Shown here: in pieces, positions 21,838-34,345 of the stretch | Layout of the letters: each line of letters opens with the position of its first letter | Numbering within the stretch: position 1 is the stretch's first letter | Assembly (NCBI GenBank): GCA_963682175.1 | Contig: OY821771.1 | Coordinates: forward strand, 36,724,201-36,788,200 | Direction of reading: 5' to 3' | Length of the DNA stretch: 64,000 nucleotides | Source: Triglochin maritima | Taxonomy: Eukaryota; Streptophyta; Magnoliopsida; Alismatales; Juncaginaceae | Notes under the pieces: generated by a model | Told to the model about the DNA's origin: nothing | The model's input: the letters and a program-made list of their open reading frames with translations, nothing else | The model's database searches: none | Made by a program: the position numbers and the translations under genes

Positions 21838-22552
21838 ATGACACCCTTGGGGGAGGCGGTTACCGCGGCCGCCTGACCGTTGGGTCGGGTGTCTCCCGCG
21901 GACGCCTGAACATAGGGCAAGGCGTCTGCGGGAGCCCCAATTTTTTTTAATTTATTTAAATTATTATAAATTGTGATAAAATTAAAATAAATTGAATATT
22001 ATGTTAATAATGAATTAAATTAGTTTAGTAAATTCTTTATTGATTATAAATTGTGATAATTACTAAATAAATCGATTGTTAAGTTAATAATTAGTTTAAT
22101 TATTTTAGTAAGGAATTATTGATTAAAAGTTGTGATAATAGCTAAATAAATTGATTATTATGTTAATAAATCGATTGTTAAGTTAATAATTAGTTTAATT
22201 ATTTTAGTAAGGAATTATTGATTAAAAGTTGTGATAATAGCTAAATAAATTGATTATTATGTTAATAAATCTGTCTTGGGCGGGAACCTCTTACCAAAAA
22301 TCGTATCGAGACGCCTCAACCTAGGTGGAGGCGTCTTAGCCAAATGCCCGAGGGGGAAAAAAATCCACCCCCGTTACCTCGCCGGATCCAGGTGCTTCGC
22401 CAGACATTTTCGTGGTGTTGGTACTAGGAATGTGAGTAAAACTGAGTCAAACACCTTGTTTAAAGACACAAGACGAAATGAGTATTAATTGATTTGTTAA
22501 GAACATAAAGGTAATTTTTAAGACGATTTAAGTAATTTTCCGAGGACGAACT
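21838..22552 (-). mobile_element. 5' fragment of a second MULE of the 7274-10173 family
   Basis: Read on the minus strand from the right: a decayed TIR (AAAATTACTTAAATCG), then exon 1 of the transposase at 22407-22378 (MSGEAPGSGE followed by GTAACG), then intron with GGCGTCT/AGACGCC palindromes. The exon is 30 nt as in the intact copy. Exon 2 is missing; the fragment ends abruptly against the gag remnant at about 21838. It also contains a 99-bp tandem duplication. Confidence 0.8.
22067..22264. repeat. Perfect 99-bp tandem duplication
   Basis: ATCGATTGTTAAGTTAATAA recurs exactly 99 bp later and the two AT-rich copies look identical. Lies in the intron of the MULE fragment. Confidence 0.9.
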
Positions 22553-23337
22553 TTTATTTTTCAATGTTTTCTCGTTAACTCTGATAATCTTTTTGCTGAC
22601 ATTTTCTCTGCCACAAACAAAGATAGATAGGACAGAATTTGGTTCTGTCCAACCAGTCCTCTTTATATAATAGGCATATAAAGAGAAGCGCTTCAAGGCT
22701 AGTCGGAATATCTTGTCATTGAGAACTATATAGGCATATATATATGTCAGGGATGATTTCATGGTCAGGGATGATTGATTAGGTGTTTATAGGTTCGGTT
22801 CTTGATGTTTAGACATATATACAAGACACAAAACTATGATATGTTATAGATTCCACAAAGTAAAGTAACATCAGTAAACTCGTGAAAGATCAATTTCCAA
22901 GATAGAAAATGAAGTCAAACAACAGAAGTTTAGCAAACATAATTAAGTTGAAAGCAAATAACAAAAAATGGTGAACTTTCAGATGAACAGTCCAACAAAC
23001 TAGAGTCTATTTGAAATCTAATAATGGAAGAAAAGTGGTACAATTTGGTCGAATCCATCGGTCTATTTGACAGTGAAGGGCAAACTGATATCCAAAACAA
23101 GGCATATTTGGTTTCACCTCGAATATCTCTGTATGTTCAAACCTGCAAGTGGATTAATTCTGAAACATCTCCATTGGTTTTGGAATGTTTATTCTGATAA
23201 CACAACACGTACAAAAACTTAACGGTATAGCTCAAATCAGTATCACAAGAAACAATGTGACATCAACATCGACGAAGAAAAACCAAAATCCAAGACAGAA
23301 AGAAAGAAAGAAGAAAACTTCTCAATCACAAAAGTAT
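22553..23337. other. Downstream flank of the first saposin-like gene
   Basis: No exon recognised. The part next to 23338 should hold the 3'UTR and poly(A) site of the leftward saposin gene. Confidence 0.4.
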
Positions 23338-25965
23338 TCATGCTCCGATCTCCATTTGCGGCTGGGTAGGAGCATTGTTGCAGAACTGCATCGATACGCA
23401 GACATCATTGTTCCTAAGGTAATTCTGAAGTCTGTGTAGGACGACAGGTGCGTATTCGTAAACCAATTCCTCACACTGCAGACGTAAACCACAAATGCAA
23501 TCCATCAACCTCATCTTACATCATTATTTTAAGAAATAGGAATCAGAATGTCTTACGTGTGGAATGCGATCGTCAAATTCCTTGCATGTTTTCTTAAGGA
23601 GCTTTACGATCTTATACTGCACATAAGATACAAATAGATAGAAAATAAATGTGACAAGGATTTGGAGAATAAGGCGAAGTCCTTAAAGAGAATACCTCTG
23701 TTTTAGGGTCATTCAGACCATAAACAATTGCCTCGATAGCGTTGTGGCAATTAGCGCAGGTTCTATCATACGATAACTGGGGAGCGCAGAAAGTCCAGTT
23801 ACAAGACATACAACAATAATTTGTACACAAGAGTATACCAAACAAAGGTGGTTAAAAGGCACGATAAAGAACAAGTCTAGGAGAATTTTTGATGATATTG
23901 CGGTCAAAATAAACAAACTTGTAAGTTACATAAGACCATGTTCCTCTAAATCACCTTCAGAGAAAATCCTTTGAGTGACAAGTCTTGAGATTTTTCAGCA
24001 TTGCTAGAACATAATCCTGTACCATAGCAGAGATTTTCCTTGCGAAATACGTCTTTCAGATAAGAAATGATGTGACCGGTGTGATCCTTCGCTCTGTCAA
24101 CGCACTGAATTGAAAAAATCATTGTGAAATGTCTTAAAGAAAAAAATGAAAAATCAATCATTTGCGGTGATTCTTGTAGAACTAGATACCTTAGCCTGCA
24201 TATCTGGAGTTAGGAAATCACAAAAAAGAGAAGAAATAGAAACAATCTTGTCCGGTAGTTTTGAATCGCTTAGAAATCTCTCGGCAGCTTCAGAAACATC
24301 CAGGCATGCACCACACATCATACTTGGTGGCGGGTCTTTGATGGAAGAATAATCCGTCACTTCTTTGATTATGGGAATGTCATCCAGTGATAATGAAAAA
24401 TCTCCTATACAAAAATAACATGAATAACTGAGAATATTATCACGTTATGATTAATAAACAACCCATGTTGCTAGGAAACATTATATGAACTCTGGCTAGC
24501 GAACACAAATCTCAACCACTTAGGATTAGTTCAGAATGTTATTGAAAGAATGTATCATTCGACGACAAACAAAATATAGCAAGATTTCTAAGTACACTAG
24601 CTAACCCGACAATGAAAACACTTTGCTCTATTTCCATAAAAATGTAATTTTGTTCATATCAATTGATTTCACAAGAGCTGAATTTCAGAAGTCTGAACTC
24701 TTCGATTGAATATGACATGTACGTGTCCATCGCATGATTCGGCAATTAAAACTAGACCAAGATTGAAACAAACAAAAGTTCGAACTTGTTACTTCAGCCC
24801 TCAGACCGGGCAATTAAAGAAGGAAGTGATTTTTCTAGATCACAATCATGGTTTGATTAACCAATTGAAAACCACTAAAATCTAACCATCTAATTACACT
24901 CGAAGACCTTCAACCTTGAATTGATTTAGGAAACTAACCTCCAACAATCCTAACCATAAAAAATAACTAATTGAAGGCCACAATTTACCAATACTCGCCT
25001 TGGCCTATTGACTATTGTTATATTGCAAACCACAATTATCTGTATTGTTATTATCACAAGCAACTGTAATCTATTTCCAAAGAGAAACATAGTGGGATCA
25101 TAATCTAAAAATAAAGAAGACATCATGGATCTATTCCTTAAGTGGAATAGTAACCCTTATCTCCTAGTTGTGTGCATATAACTTCCATCTGAAGATCGAA
25201 TAACCCTACACATCCCCTGGCCTCCAATAGGGCAAATAAAGTTCGACCAATTTTGATCTATGACGAGCAAATTTCGTAATTTATGCCAATATAATGCAAC
25301 AATGAGATCATGTTTCACAAAGAAAAAGATCATGGATCATAAAGTCAAAGGGTAACATTTTTTTCAGTCTAGAGCCCAATTTCCATGCTATAAAAATCAC
25401 CCCTGGTCTCCATGCAATGCAATAACTACTATCGTAACTTTGCAAGTTACTCGACTTACCTGGTGACTTGCTATTGCGAGCCCAAAAGGTCAACTCGTAA
25501 TTTGCACATTTATCATTCTCACAATGCAACAAACTGATCCAAGGTGGGCCAAAAGCCCAAGAGATCGTTCCATGACATCACAAGAAGAGTTCAGCTAATT
25601 CACACTATTGACTTTATGTTTTATATCAACATAATGATGAGACCATTAACCATGATCCACAAAGAAAAGATCAGGGTCGATTCAAAAAGTTAAACCGTAA
25701 CCCGATCATCTAAAATTTTGAAATTAGCTAGAATTTATATATAGTACACAAACGCAAGAGATTATATTACTACTTGAAACATGATCCGAACAACAACTCA
25801 CAATATGATTCTAAAAACAGTTGTTTAATGCAAAAAAAAAACTACAAACCAAAGTTCACCTTGTTGTCCATTCCAAGGAAGAGAAACCAGATTCCTCCCA
25901 TCAACACAAACGAAAAACACGATCAGTAGCACAGACACCAACGGCAAAGTAGATTTCTTCGACAT
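23338..25965 (-). CDS. Saposin B-domain protein (prosaposin-like), copy A
   Basis: Six coding exons on the minus strand: 25965-25860, 24404-24190, 24104-23955, 23776-23696, 23616-23557, 23475-23338; all phases agree and give 249 residues. Residues 1-23 (MSKKSTLPLVSVLLIVFFVC...) form a signal peptide. Two SapB domains follow, each with six Cys: 66, 69, 97, 108, 133, 139 and 164, 167, 195, 205, 230, 236. Motifs include MMCGACLDVSEAAERFL and TCANCHNAIEAIVYGL. SapB proteins are small helical lipid-binding cofactors; plant versions are expected in the secretory pathway or vacuole, but their targets are not well established. A 5'UTR intron (about 25977-26078) precedes the start. Same structure and strand as copy B about 5 kb away. 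Confidence 0.92.
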
Positions 25966-26133
25966 CTTGGTTTGCTCTGTAAACATGGAAAACATCACAA
26001 AGTTCGATAGTTAAGATATCTCAAAATAATCAACAAAGTTGTGACAAAAAACGATGGAAAGAGTGAGATTAAAGTCACCGGAAAGAGATAGAGAAGGTTC
26101 AGGAGTGATGGAGGTTGACAACAGCCGCGCAGA

Positions 26134-26144
26134 AATATATATAC
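26134..26144 (-). promoter_or_regulatory. TATA box of saposin copy A
   Basis: TATATATA on the minus strand, about 55 bp upstream of the 5'UTR donor at 26079, followed by a C/T-rich leader (CAACCTCCATCACTCC). Confidence 0.55.
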
Positions 26145-26149
26145 GACGG

Positions 26150-27690
26150 TTTTGGGTATTTTGTGTTGGTGACCTTGGTATTTTAAAATATGCACTTTAG
26201 TTACTTCCGATTCTTCATTTGCTACTAGGTACGGTGTGTCGAATAGGTACCCACCTGAGCATGGTTGGTGATCGAGATGTTTGTGATTAAAGGTTATGAG
26301 CATGATTTCTGTGAGTTTACTTTCTTTATCCTGGGTTTTGTATTTTTGTCGATCTTCACAAAATAGTAACATGGATGTCATGAAAATGGATTAATTACAG
26401 TTTGTCCATCAAAATTATAAAAACTCCGATTTTACTTTTGTTTCCTGAACTTTAAGGACCGACAATTATATTCCTTATACTTTCATTTTGTAACACTTTG
26501 TCTCATCCTCCTTCCGACTTTATAGAATTTGTTATTTTAGCACATATTTAATATTTTTTGCATTATTTCCTAAAACACTCGTAACCCTAACTTTTTGTTA
26601 AAGTTTAAATTAAATTGGAATTCTGATTTGTTTGGAATTTATGTCTTATTGACTACCAATCTAACCCATATTAGACCAAATTTGACATTCAATTTGATCC
26701 AGATTGCAACATAAAATTAGGACTAAGATTGTATTAGATATACAACGCAAAAAATTGAGAAACGACGAATATGTATAAAAATAATAGATTCTTAGAGTTC
26801 GTTAGACAACATCTTACAAAACAAAAGTATAAAGATGGTGATTGTAGTCTTTTAAAGTTTACGGGTGTAAAGTGAAATCAGAACATAGTTAATGAGACGA
26901 ATTGTAATTAACCCCACGAAAAAACATGGTAAATTGCATGCAAATGAAAATCAAATCGCTGTCAATGCCCTTCAATGTTCAGGATGTCTTAATACCTTTC
27001 AATTTTACTAAATTTATACATTCCTTTAGAATCACATTTTAATTTTGATGTTTCTATCATGTAGGATACTAAAATGTATGAAGCTTTAGAAGTCAATGTT
27101 ATAAGAATTCAAATCCATGTATATCAAAGTAAAGGTCCAAATGACTACTAAAATGTTACAATCAAAAGTTTGAATCAAACTAGGAGACATCTTAGATATT
27201 ATAAAATACCAGAGGGTATTAACGATACTTTGAGTTATTTGGAGAGTATTTGTAAAATTATGCCAATTTTTAGTAGAGAGCCGATCAGATGAGGTAGTGA
27301 CCATCCATGATGTAGGCCTTGTCATATACAATAATACAAAAAACTAAAATAAAATCTAGTCCCTACAATTTTTCCCTTAAAAATGAATATAATGTCTTTA
27401 CATAATTATCTCATTTGCCGGAACTAAATCACAAGATGTGATTTACTTCAAGGTAGAGTTTATTCTTCACTACCTCAATGTAGAAATTTACTATTTGAGC
27501 TAGTTTCAGTTGGTGAATATGTTATTACTTCACAAGTGAGTTTTTTTTTAGTTTCCTCAATTCTAGCTTCAGCCATAGTTGTAAAATTGATCATTAAATT
27601 TTTTAATCATCTTCAACTCATGAAAAACACAAAGCGGGAAAAAATACGTTTATATTGCGCGCGCACACACACAGATATATATATGTATAT
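26150..27690. other. Intergenic, no gene seen
   Basis: AT-rich DNA beyond the promoter of saposin copy A. Short scattered open frames lack codon structure or family resemblance. A short dinucleotide run (CA)n lies at about 27660-27672. Confidence 0.5.
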
Positions 27691-27696
27691 ATATAT

Positions 27697-27900
27697 GGTC
27701 AAGCTCTAGTAAGCCCATGACTCATCAAATTTAGTTTAAACCCCATACAATCTCACAATTGGATCTTATTTACAGTTAATCTCACCATTCATTAGAATAA
27801 CCGTTTTTTTCTTAATCTACCTTACATTTTAAAATGAGTGGTGGATATTGTGGGGGTTTAATTTAGAAAAATTAAGCTCTGAGCTCAATTTAGAATTCAT
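27697..27900. mobile_element. MITE copy 1 within (TA)n
   Basis: About 204 bp starting GGTCAAGCTCTAGTAAGCCC and ending GAGCTCAATTTAGAATTC. Flanked on both sides by TA dinucleotide runs (27675-27696 and 27901-27921, the latter continuing into (TG)n). Close relative of 28719-28922. Confidence 0.7.
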
Positions 27901-27901
27901 G

Positions 27902-27934
<33 letters not shown>

Positions 27935-28679
27935 TATGTTTAGTTTAATTCTAGCATATGTTATAAATCTTAACTTAGTTATATGTAATCTTAGTTGATG
28001 ACAACGCTTTCTCACGAACTTAATTAGTCTTCAATATACTTGATTTTTCATAACATGTGTATTTGATGAATATATTTCTTAGAAGATATGAATACTTTAC
28101 TCAAATCATTTTCAAAATTTGTATCGCTTACTCCATCATGCATGTAGACTTGTAGACTAGCTGGCTAGCATGTAGTTACCACTTTTCACCCAAAATTAAA
28201 ATAATTAAAATGAGAATGCTAATATGATCAATATCCAACTTCATAATTTAGTAATACTCTTGAATAGTTTCCTCATGTCAATCAACGCAAAATATATTAA
28301 CCATAACCACAATCAATTGTTACAAACACAGTATCCTCTTTAAACACCACATTAAGCCCTCCTAATACCATAGCTTTACGAGAAGCATTTTAGATTGTTA
28401 CAAATCCACCATCCGCTTTGAATTCCACCACATTAAGCCCTCCTATAATATCACGACTTTACCATTATGAGAAGCAAACCATCATCTCCGCCTTAATATG
28501 ACTTCACAATATTCGCGATTCTTAGCTTCATTTTTTTTTCTTTTCTTTTTTTTCAAAAAGCATTTTATATTGTTATTTAAATCAAATCATGTGTGATTTA
28601 TATTTTAAGATTTAATTTTGATTCGGGCTATTCGAAAGTAACCTCATTCGACGAAGAATACGTGAGAAGTTTCTGACTC

Positions 28680-28683
<4 letters not shown>

Positions 28684-28718
<35 letters not shown>
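28684..28718. repeat. (TA)n microsatellite
   Basis: About 17 TA repeats, left flank of MITE copy 2. Confidence 0.95.
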
Positions 28719-28722
<4 letters not shown>

Positions 28723-28922
28723 CAAACTCTAGTTAGTCCAGAGCTCATCAAATTTAGTTTAAGCTCTCTACAATCTCACCATTGGATCTTATTTACAGTT
28801 AATCTCATCATTCATTAGCATAATCGTTTTTTTCTTAATCTACCTTACATTTTGAAATGAGTGCTGAATATTGTGGGAACTTAATTTAATTTGATTAAGT
28901 CCTGGACTCACTTGAGAATTCC
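28719..28922. mobile_element. MITE copy 2 within (TA)n
   Basis: About 204 bp. Left end GGGTCAAACTCTAGTTAGTC against right end, reverse complement, GGAATTCTCAAGTGAGTCCA; the similarity runs about 45 bp, so these are imperfect TIRs. Both edges abut TA microsatellites, as reported for MITEs of the Micron type that target (TA)n. Confidence 0.7.
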
Positions 28923-28944
28923 TATATATATATATATATCTACC

Positions 28945-28993
<49 letters not shown>

Positions 28994-29326
28994 ACCATTA
29001 CTTCTTTTTATTATTCTTTGATTCCAGAAATCATTCCACCTTAATTGAAAAAGGAAATATTTTTGAAGAAATAACTCTAGTTCAGCTTCGTGTTTGTTCT
29101 TATATTTTATTTTCTTTTGAATTTTGGATCCTACGTATTTTTTTTCAATATCTTTTTTTTTCTTTTGGTTTTGTACGTCTGGCTCAAAATCCGCTTGACT
29201 GGGTTGTTGTTTTTGTTGCTTCCTATTTTCTAATTCAAAATTCCCTTTTTTATTAGATAATATATTATTATTTTTATTTTCGTTGATGTTTTTATTTTGA
29301 CTTATATTTTCAGTTTCATCAAAATT

Positions 29327-29385
<59 letters not shown>
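28923..29385. repeat. Cluster of (TA)n microsatellites
   Basis: TA runs at 28923-28939, about 28948-28990 and 29329-29385, with TCTACCATTA repeated between and after the first two. Open frames reading IYIYIYIY here are artefacts of the repeat. Confidence 0.95.
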
Positions 29386-29387
<2 letters not shown>

Positions 29388-30960
29388 TCACACGTTTCCT
29401 GCAAAGGCAGTAATATATATATTTTATCTTGGGGTTTGCCGGTTTGGTATGTTTCACACGTTTGTGGAATATATGTTTTATTGGGTTTTTTATTAGAGTT
29501 TGATATGTGTTGCATGCTTTTCTGGAATGGTCTTAAACTTTTTCATATGTTTTGTTTGACGAGCAACTTCAGGATATTTTTTAGTAATTCTAATAGATCC
29601 TAAAGTCACATCTTTCTCAACTTCAACTTGTACATCACTAAATAAATCGTTGGCGAAAATGTAACTCCCACCTAGGTCTAGCAATTTTTACATTATTTTC
29701 GAAGATTACCACTAACTCAAACTTGCTGTCAAATTTAATTTCAATTTTTCATTAGTTATTAACAATTTCAAATTAGTACCAAATGCTATTTACGTTTTAT
29801 GCAAATATGGTACATATTCAATGGACATCTAAATTCAACCTTATCATGAAGTTAGTGTTAGAGATAATTTTGAAAACAATACAAACAATAAAAAAACAAC
29901 GGTGATTTTGTTGAAAAATAATACATTACAGATGATGAGGGACATAGTGTAATGAATCAAGTTCAAAAGGTGTCACATTTTAAAGTTAATGGAAGTTAAT
30001 TAGTGAAATATGTCGATCGTTTAAGAGACTTACATATAATTCATCCTATTTTTTTTGATAAGCACACACATTATGGCACCCACTATGGGTGCCCTGAAAT
30101 GGGGGGACCCCTTAACGGGGGAGGATCATTGGGTGTGCCCCGACTGGTGGGGTCGGGGACACACGTGTCCCCAACCAATTGTTTTTTTTAAAGTTTTTTA
30201 TTTGTTTTAGTATTCATTTATGTTAAAAATTGATTTCTGTTAATCATATTTTTTGTTAATATTACTTTACATTTATCTAAGTTAAATTTTTGGTTGATCT
30301 TTTAAAATTTTAATTTAGGTTAATTAAATTACAATCCTTCAAAATATACAGTAAATGATATAGAAATTAAAAATATATTTATTTATTATGTAGTTCGTAG
30401 ATTATCATGAAAAATAAAAAAGAGATAAAAAGAAATGATGCAGAGAAAATGAAGTATTGAAAAGTTGGAGAGAATTAAAAAAAAAAGAGTTTGGTGTTTG
30501 GTAGAAAGAGAAATAATTGTTTAGGGAGTTTTGGGAACCTTAATACATCATATTATTCAAAATGACAGACTAGTTGACAACAACAAACCTTAACTCAAAC
30601 CAGTTAGGATAGTTTAAAAATAAAACAGACTCCATACTGAATTCCTTTCTGTTTCGTTTCGAAAAGAGTGACCAAGTTTTTTATGCCGCCTTACAGCGCC
30701 CATCACAATCCTCCTCCCTAATCCTTAGCGAGCTCAACAAATATTAGTGTGAAACACAAATCTAACACTAATAATCTATGTTATCCATTAAGTTCAAATG
30801 TCACAACATATATAGTCACCAAGTACGTCTATCTTTTGGTTAGTCACAAAAATACAAGCAAATATACCACCGCATTACAGTATCACTCTAACTAGCATTT
30901 CTTCACAAAAAACAGCATAAGAACACTGACAAAGAAAACAAAAAACAACAGAGAAACTAC
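29386..30960. other. Intergenic with one GC-rich hairpin island
   Basis: AT-rich, no gene seen except the GC-rich patch at 30070-30185. The right edge is the downstream flank of saposin copy B. Confidence 0.5.
30075..30172. repeat. Three GC-rich hairpins, two mutually exclusive
   Basis: Hairpin 1 (30075-30093) pairs GGCACCCA with TGGGTGCC. Hairpin 2 pairs CCCCGAC (30138-30144) with GTCGGGG (30152-30158). Hairpin 3 (30155-30172) pairs GGGGACAC with GTGTCCCC. Hairpins 2 and 3 share GGGG 30155-30158, so both cannot form at once. Possibly the end of an unrecognised transposon. Confidence 0.7.
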
Positions 30961-30993
30961 TATTTCTACTTCACAAGTACAAGAAAATAATGC

Positions 30994-33900
30994 TCAGCTC
31001 TCAAGCTGCTGTGGTGGAGCAACATCGTCGCACAACTCCAACGACGTGCACAAATCGTTGTTTCTAAGGTAGTTTTGGAGTCTAGCCAAAACGATAGGTG
31101 TATATTCGAATACGAGTTCCTCACACTGCAAGACATAACACAAAAATAATCCATCATCCTGGCCGTATTTGACCACCTCAAATTTAAAGAGCAAGAAATT
31201 ACATTGACTTACTCGAGGAACGTGATCCTCAACCTCCTTGCAAGTTTTAAGAAGCAGCTTCAGTATCTTCATCTGCAAAATCTTGATCTTTGAGGAAAGC
31301 AGGAGTGACAAGGATTCGGAGATCGAAGATGGTGTGATATTTAAAGAGGCAGTCGCAGTACCTTTGTTTTAGGGTCGTCTAGACCATTAAGAATTGCATC
31401 GATTGCATTGTGGCAAGTTGTGCAGGCTTTACTATCGTCAGATAACTAGGAGTGGTAAAGAAAGTTGCATTTAGAAAAATGACATTCATATGGAAGGTGA
31501 TTACACTAAAGACGGGTGCTCAAAATGCATAATCAAGAATACCATGCCGGAAAAAACACTTGATAATATTACTGGCAAAATAAATGAACCTGGCAGGCAT
31601 GGACTGTACTGTATTCCACTAATTACCTTTGGAGCAAATCCACTTAGTGAAAAGTCTGGTACTCTAAGAGATTGAGCTTTGCTTAAGCTTCGCAAGAAAT
31701 GTGGTCTCTTTTCGGTGTTGGTAGAACATAACCCTGTGCTATAGCAGAGGTTCTCCTTGCGAAATAAGACTGTCAGATATGAAATGGTGCGACAAATGCA
31801 ATCCATCTCCCCTTGAAGACACTTAAATTAAAGAATTAATTTTAGTGTTCCATGGAATTCAAATGGTAGATATATAATTTGCAGCGGCTTGGATAAAAAG
31901 ATACACCTTGGCCTCCATTTGTGGAGGTAAAATATGACAGAATGCAGCCGGAACAGAGGCAATCTTGTCTGGTAGTTTAGGATCACTTAGAATTTGCAGG
32001 GCAGTTTCAGAAACACGCAAGCATGCATCACATATCAAATTTGATGGTGGGTCTTTGGTGGAGGAATGAGTCGTCACTTGTTTGATAATGGGAATATCAT
32101 CCAGCAAAAAATGGAAATCATCTAAACAAATGAACAAGATTAGATAAGAACGTTTGATGTTAGATTAATGACCATTTTGATGATTAGGGTTAGAACAAGT
32201 TGTCGCTTGTTGACCATTAGCGTAATGACCTTTGGTAGCAAATTCTATAATCAGTCATTGACTGTTGGCTCATTGGAATATTGGATAATAAACTCAGAAA
32301 ATAGGTCATAATTCCAACCCTCCACCTAATCAGGCTTAGTTGGAGGAACTTATCTAAAGGAATCTATTGTTTCATGAGACAACTCAGACAACAAAATGAA
32401 TGAGCATTCCTCATTATACCCAAAAAAACTGAGTTTGAAAAGATAATGCTCATAGCAATTCAAATTCAAAGACAACTTTCTTATTACACCCAATATTGCA
32501 AAAAAATAACGTTCTAACAACAATAGCTTTATTTTCTAATACATTGTCTCCAAAGGCTTGAACTTTTAAGTCTGAACTATTTAAAGAAGGATGACATGTA
32601 CATGCATATCACACAATTTCACAGTTAAAAGAAGACTACATGTGAAACAACTAGAACTTAAATTTGGCCTAGCCTTCAACATTGATCAAAATAGATTCCT
32701 TTTCTTCATGGCTAGGGGCCTTAAAATGTACTCATTCTGTTGTTCCATGAAAAGATTTACAACCTTAATCCAAAGAGCCTGCAACTTTCCAACCATCATA
32801 GCCAAATGAACTAATTAACCGTTACATAGTACTATCACCTGCTTTTGATTAAATACTACATTTTGATTAAATACTATCACTTATATTATGAACCAAGGAT
32901 CTGAAACCCAGACCACATGTTGAACCGGTTAGGGGCAAATGGATGGGTATTTGGTCGAACCACATTCTCTAATTTGTTGAATCGTGACATCAGCATGACA
33001 TTATATACGTGCCATTATTAGTCTTAAACATTTTAAAATAACACAATAACATTTAATTTAGAGTTTGACTGAACTTCACATTTGGACCCTAGTTGTACAA
33101 CCTTCTAGTTAACCAATCTTCCTTTATAGAAAAATTATCGCATCATAGCAAGCAGTGCAGGCATTATTGTCAAATAACTACGAGTATGCAACATTTATTA
33201 AACATTAAGTATTAAACATCAATTAGAAGGCAATAACAAAATCCAAACTCATCTTCATATAATTTTTGTAAAAAACATCACTCTATCCTTTTTTTATTAT
33301 AAATTTAGTCTAGTTCAACCAAATTGAGCTAGACAAGCCATAAGTTCAGCTGGCACTTCACTAAATCATCTTGCAAAAATGGGTATTTGGCATGAACTCA
33401 GGCTGGACTGCTAGTCGGTCGACCCAGTTGGACATCACAGATTACGAGCATGCACAATTGTAATCTCTATGGAAAGGGGACAATAACAATATCACAATCC
33501 ACAAAAAAAATCATGGATGCACTCCCTAATTCAAAAGATTATAAGATGTTCTAACTTTATTCATATTACACTACAAGAAAATTGTCGGCCTCCAACAGTA
33601 GGTAAAGTTACTTAGGTCGGTGGTCACAGTAGACCAAAATCATTTTTTTTCTCGTTTAAGTACACCAAAATCATGTTAGTCTCCATAGGTAGGAAACATG
33701 TTGTGGTTCGATTCCCAGTCTAAATTAATCCAAGATTAAATATGTAAAAACCCCAAAGTTTAGTCCCACATTGCTTAACATGAGAATGTTGGGGTGGAAT
33801 ATAAAGACATGAGTCCACTACCATAACACTTACCAACTTAAGTTTTGTGACAATAGGTGGGTGTTGTGGGTCAGTGGGCACAAGAGTGACGGACTGGGAC

Positions 33901-34345
33901 CCGGACTCGATGCAGGTTCGGGGACAGGACTTTACAAAAGATCTTCTAACTGAGCTAACCGTAGTTGTTAAAGACTGACAAGTTTGCAAGTTGGGTAGTT
34001 CAGCTAATTTTACTTTACTACCAAAAAATATTAGGATGACCACAAACCACACAAAAAAACCGAGATCAAGTAAAGAAAAGTAGCTCAATCTTCTAATTTT
34101 CTACAGAGAACTAAAAACTTTCACCCGATTTCTATTATCACACAACTTTCTATTCCGCATCCTACCTAAGTACTTAATCCAGAATTATCATAAATAGGAT
34201 GAAAAAGTGTATAAGAAAACAAAACAAAAAACTCACAATTCTCTCCATCCCAAGGAAGAGAAACCAAATTCCTCCCCTCCACACAAGCAAAAAACAAGAC
34301 CACTAACACCGACACCAACCCGAAAGTAGATTTACTCCACATCAT
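30994..34345 (-). CDS. Saposin B-domain protein (prosaposin-like), copy B
   Basis: Six coding exons on the minus strand: 34345-34237, 32121-31907, 31821-31627, 31445-31362, 31272-31213, 31125-30994; the phases match copy A exactly and give 264 residues. The signal peptide is MMWSKSTFGLVSVLVVLFFA. The first SapB domain starts at LICDACLRVSETALQIL, the second at ACTTCHNAIDAILNGL; twelve Cys in two sets of six are present. Exon 3 is 45 nt longer than in copy A, inserting about 15 residues (RPHFLRSLSKAQSLR region) in the linker between the two domains. Two adjacent ATGs open the frame; I used the first. A 5'UTR intron with donor at about 34488 and acceptor just before the ATG mirrors copy A. Tandem duplicate of copy A. 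Confidence 0.92.
33125..33172 (-). pseudogene. Relic of saposin exon 4 inside intron 1 of copy B
   Basis: Minus strand TTATTTGACAATAATGCCTG, continuing CACTGCTTGCTATGATGCGA, parallels exon 4 of copy B (TTATCTGACGATAGT...TGCACAACTTGCCACAATGC). Similarity continues into the flanking intron (GAGTATGCAACATTTA against GAGTGGTAAAGAAAGTTGCA). One frame reads CTACYDAI against CTTCHNAI. A leftover from unequal crossing-over or a third gene copy. Confidence 0.65.
33569..33620 (+). mobile_element. Possible CACTA (En/Spm) terminus
   Basis: CACTACAAGAAAATTGTCGG matches the usual CACTA-element end (CACTACAAGAAA). I could not find a matching inverted end nearby. Lies in intron 1 of saposin copy B. Confidence 0.45.

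Noticed and set aside
28891..29515. Open frames encoding long IYIYIY runs on both strands
   Set aside because: Direct products of (TA)n microsatellites.
33720..34088. 122-codon minus-strand frame in saposin copy B intron 1
   Set aside because: Antisense to nothing recognisable, within a spliced intron, no family features.
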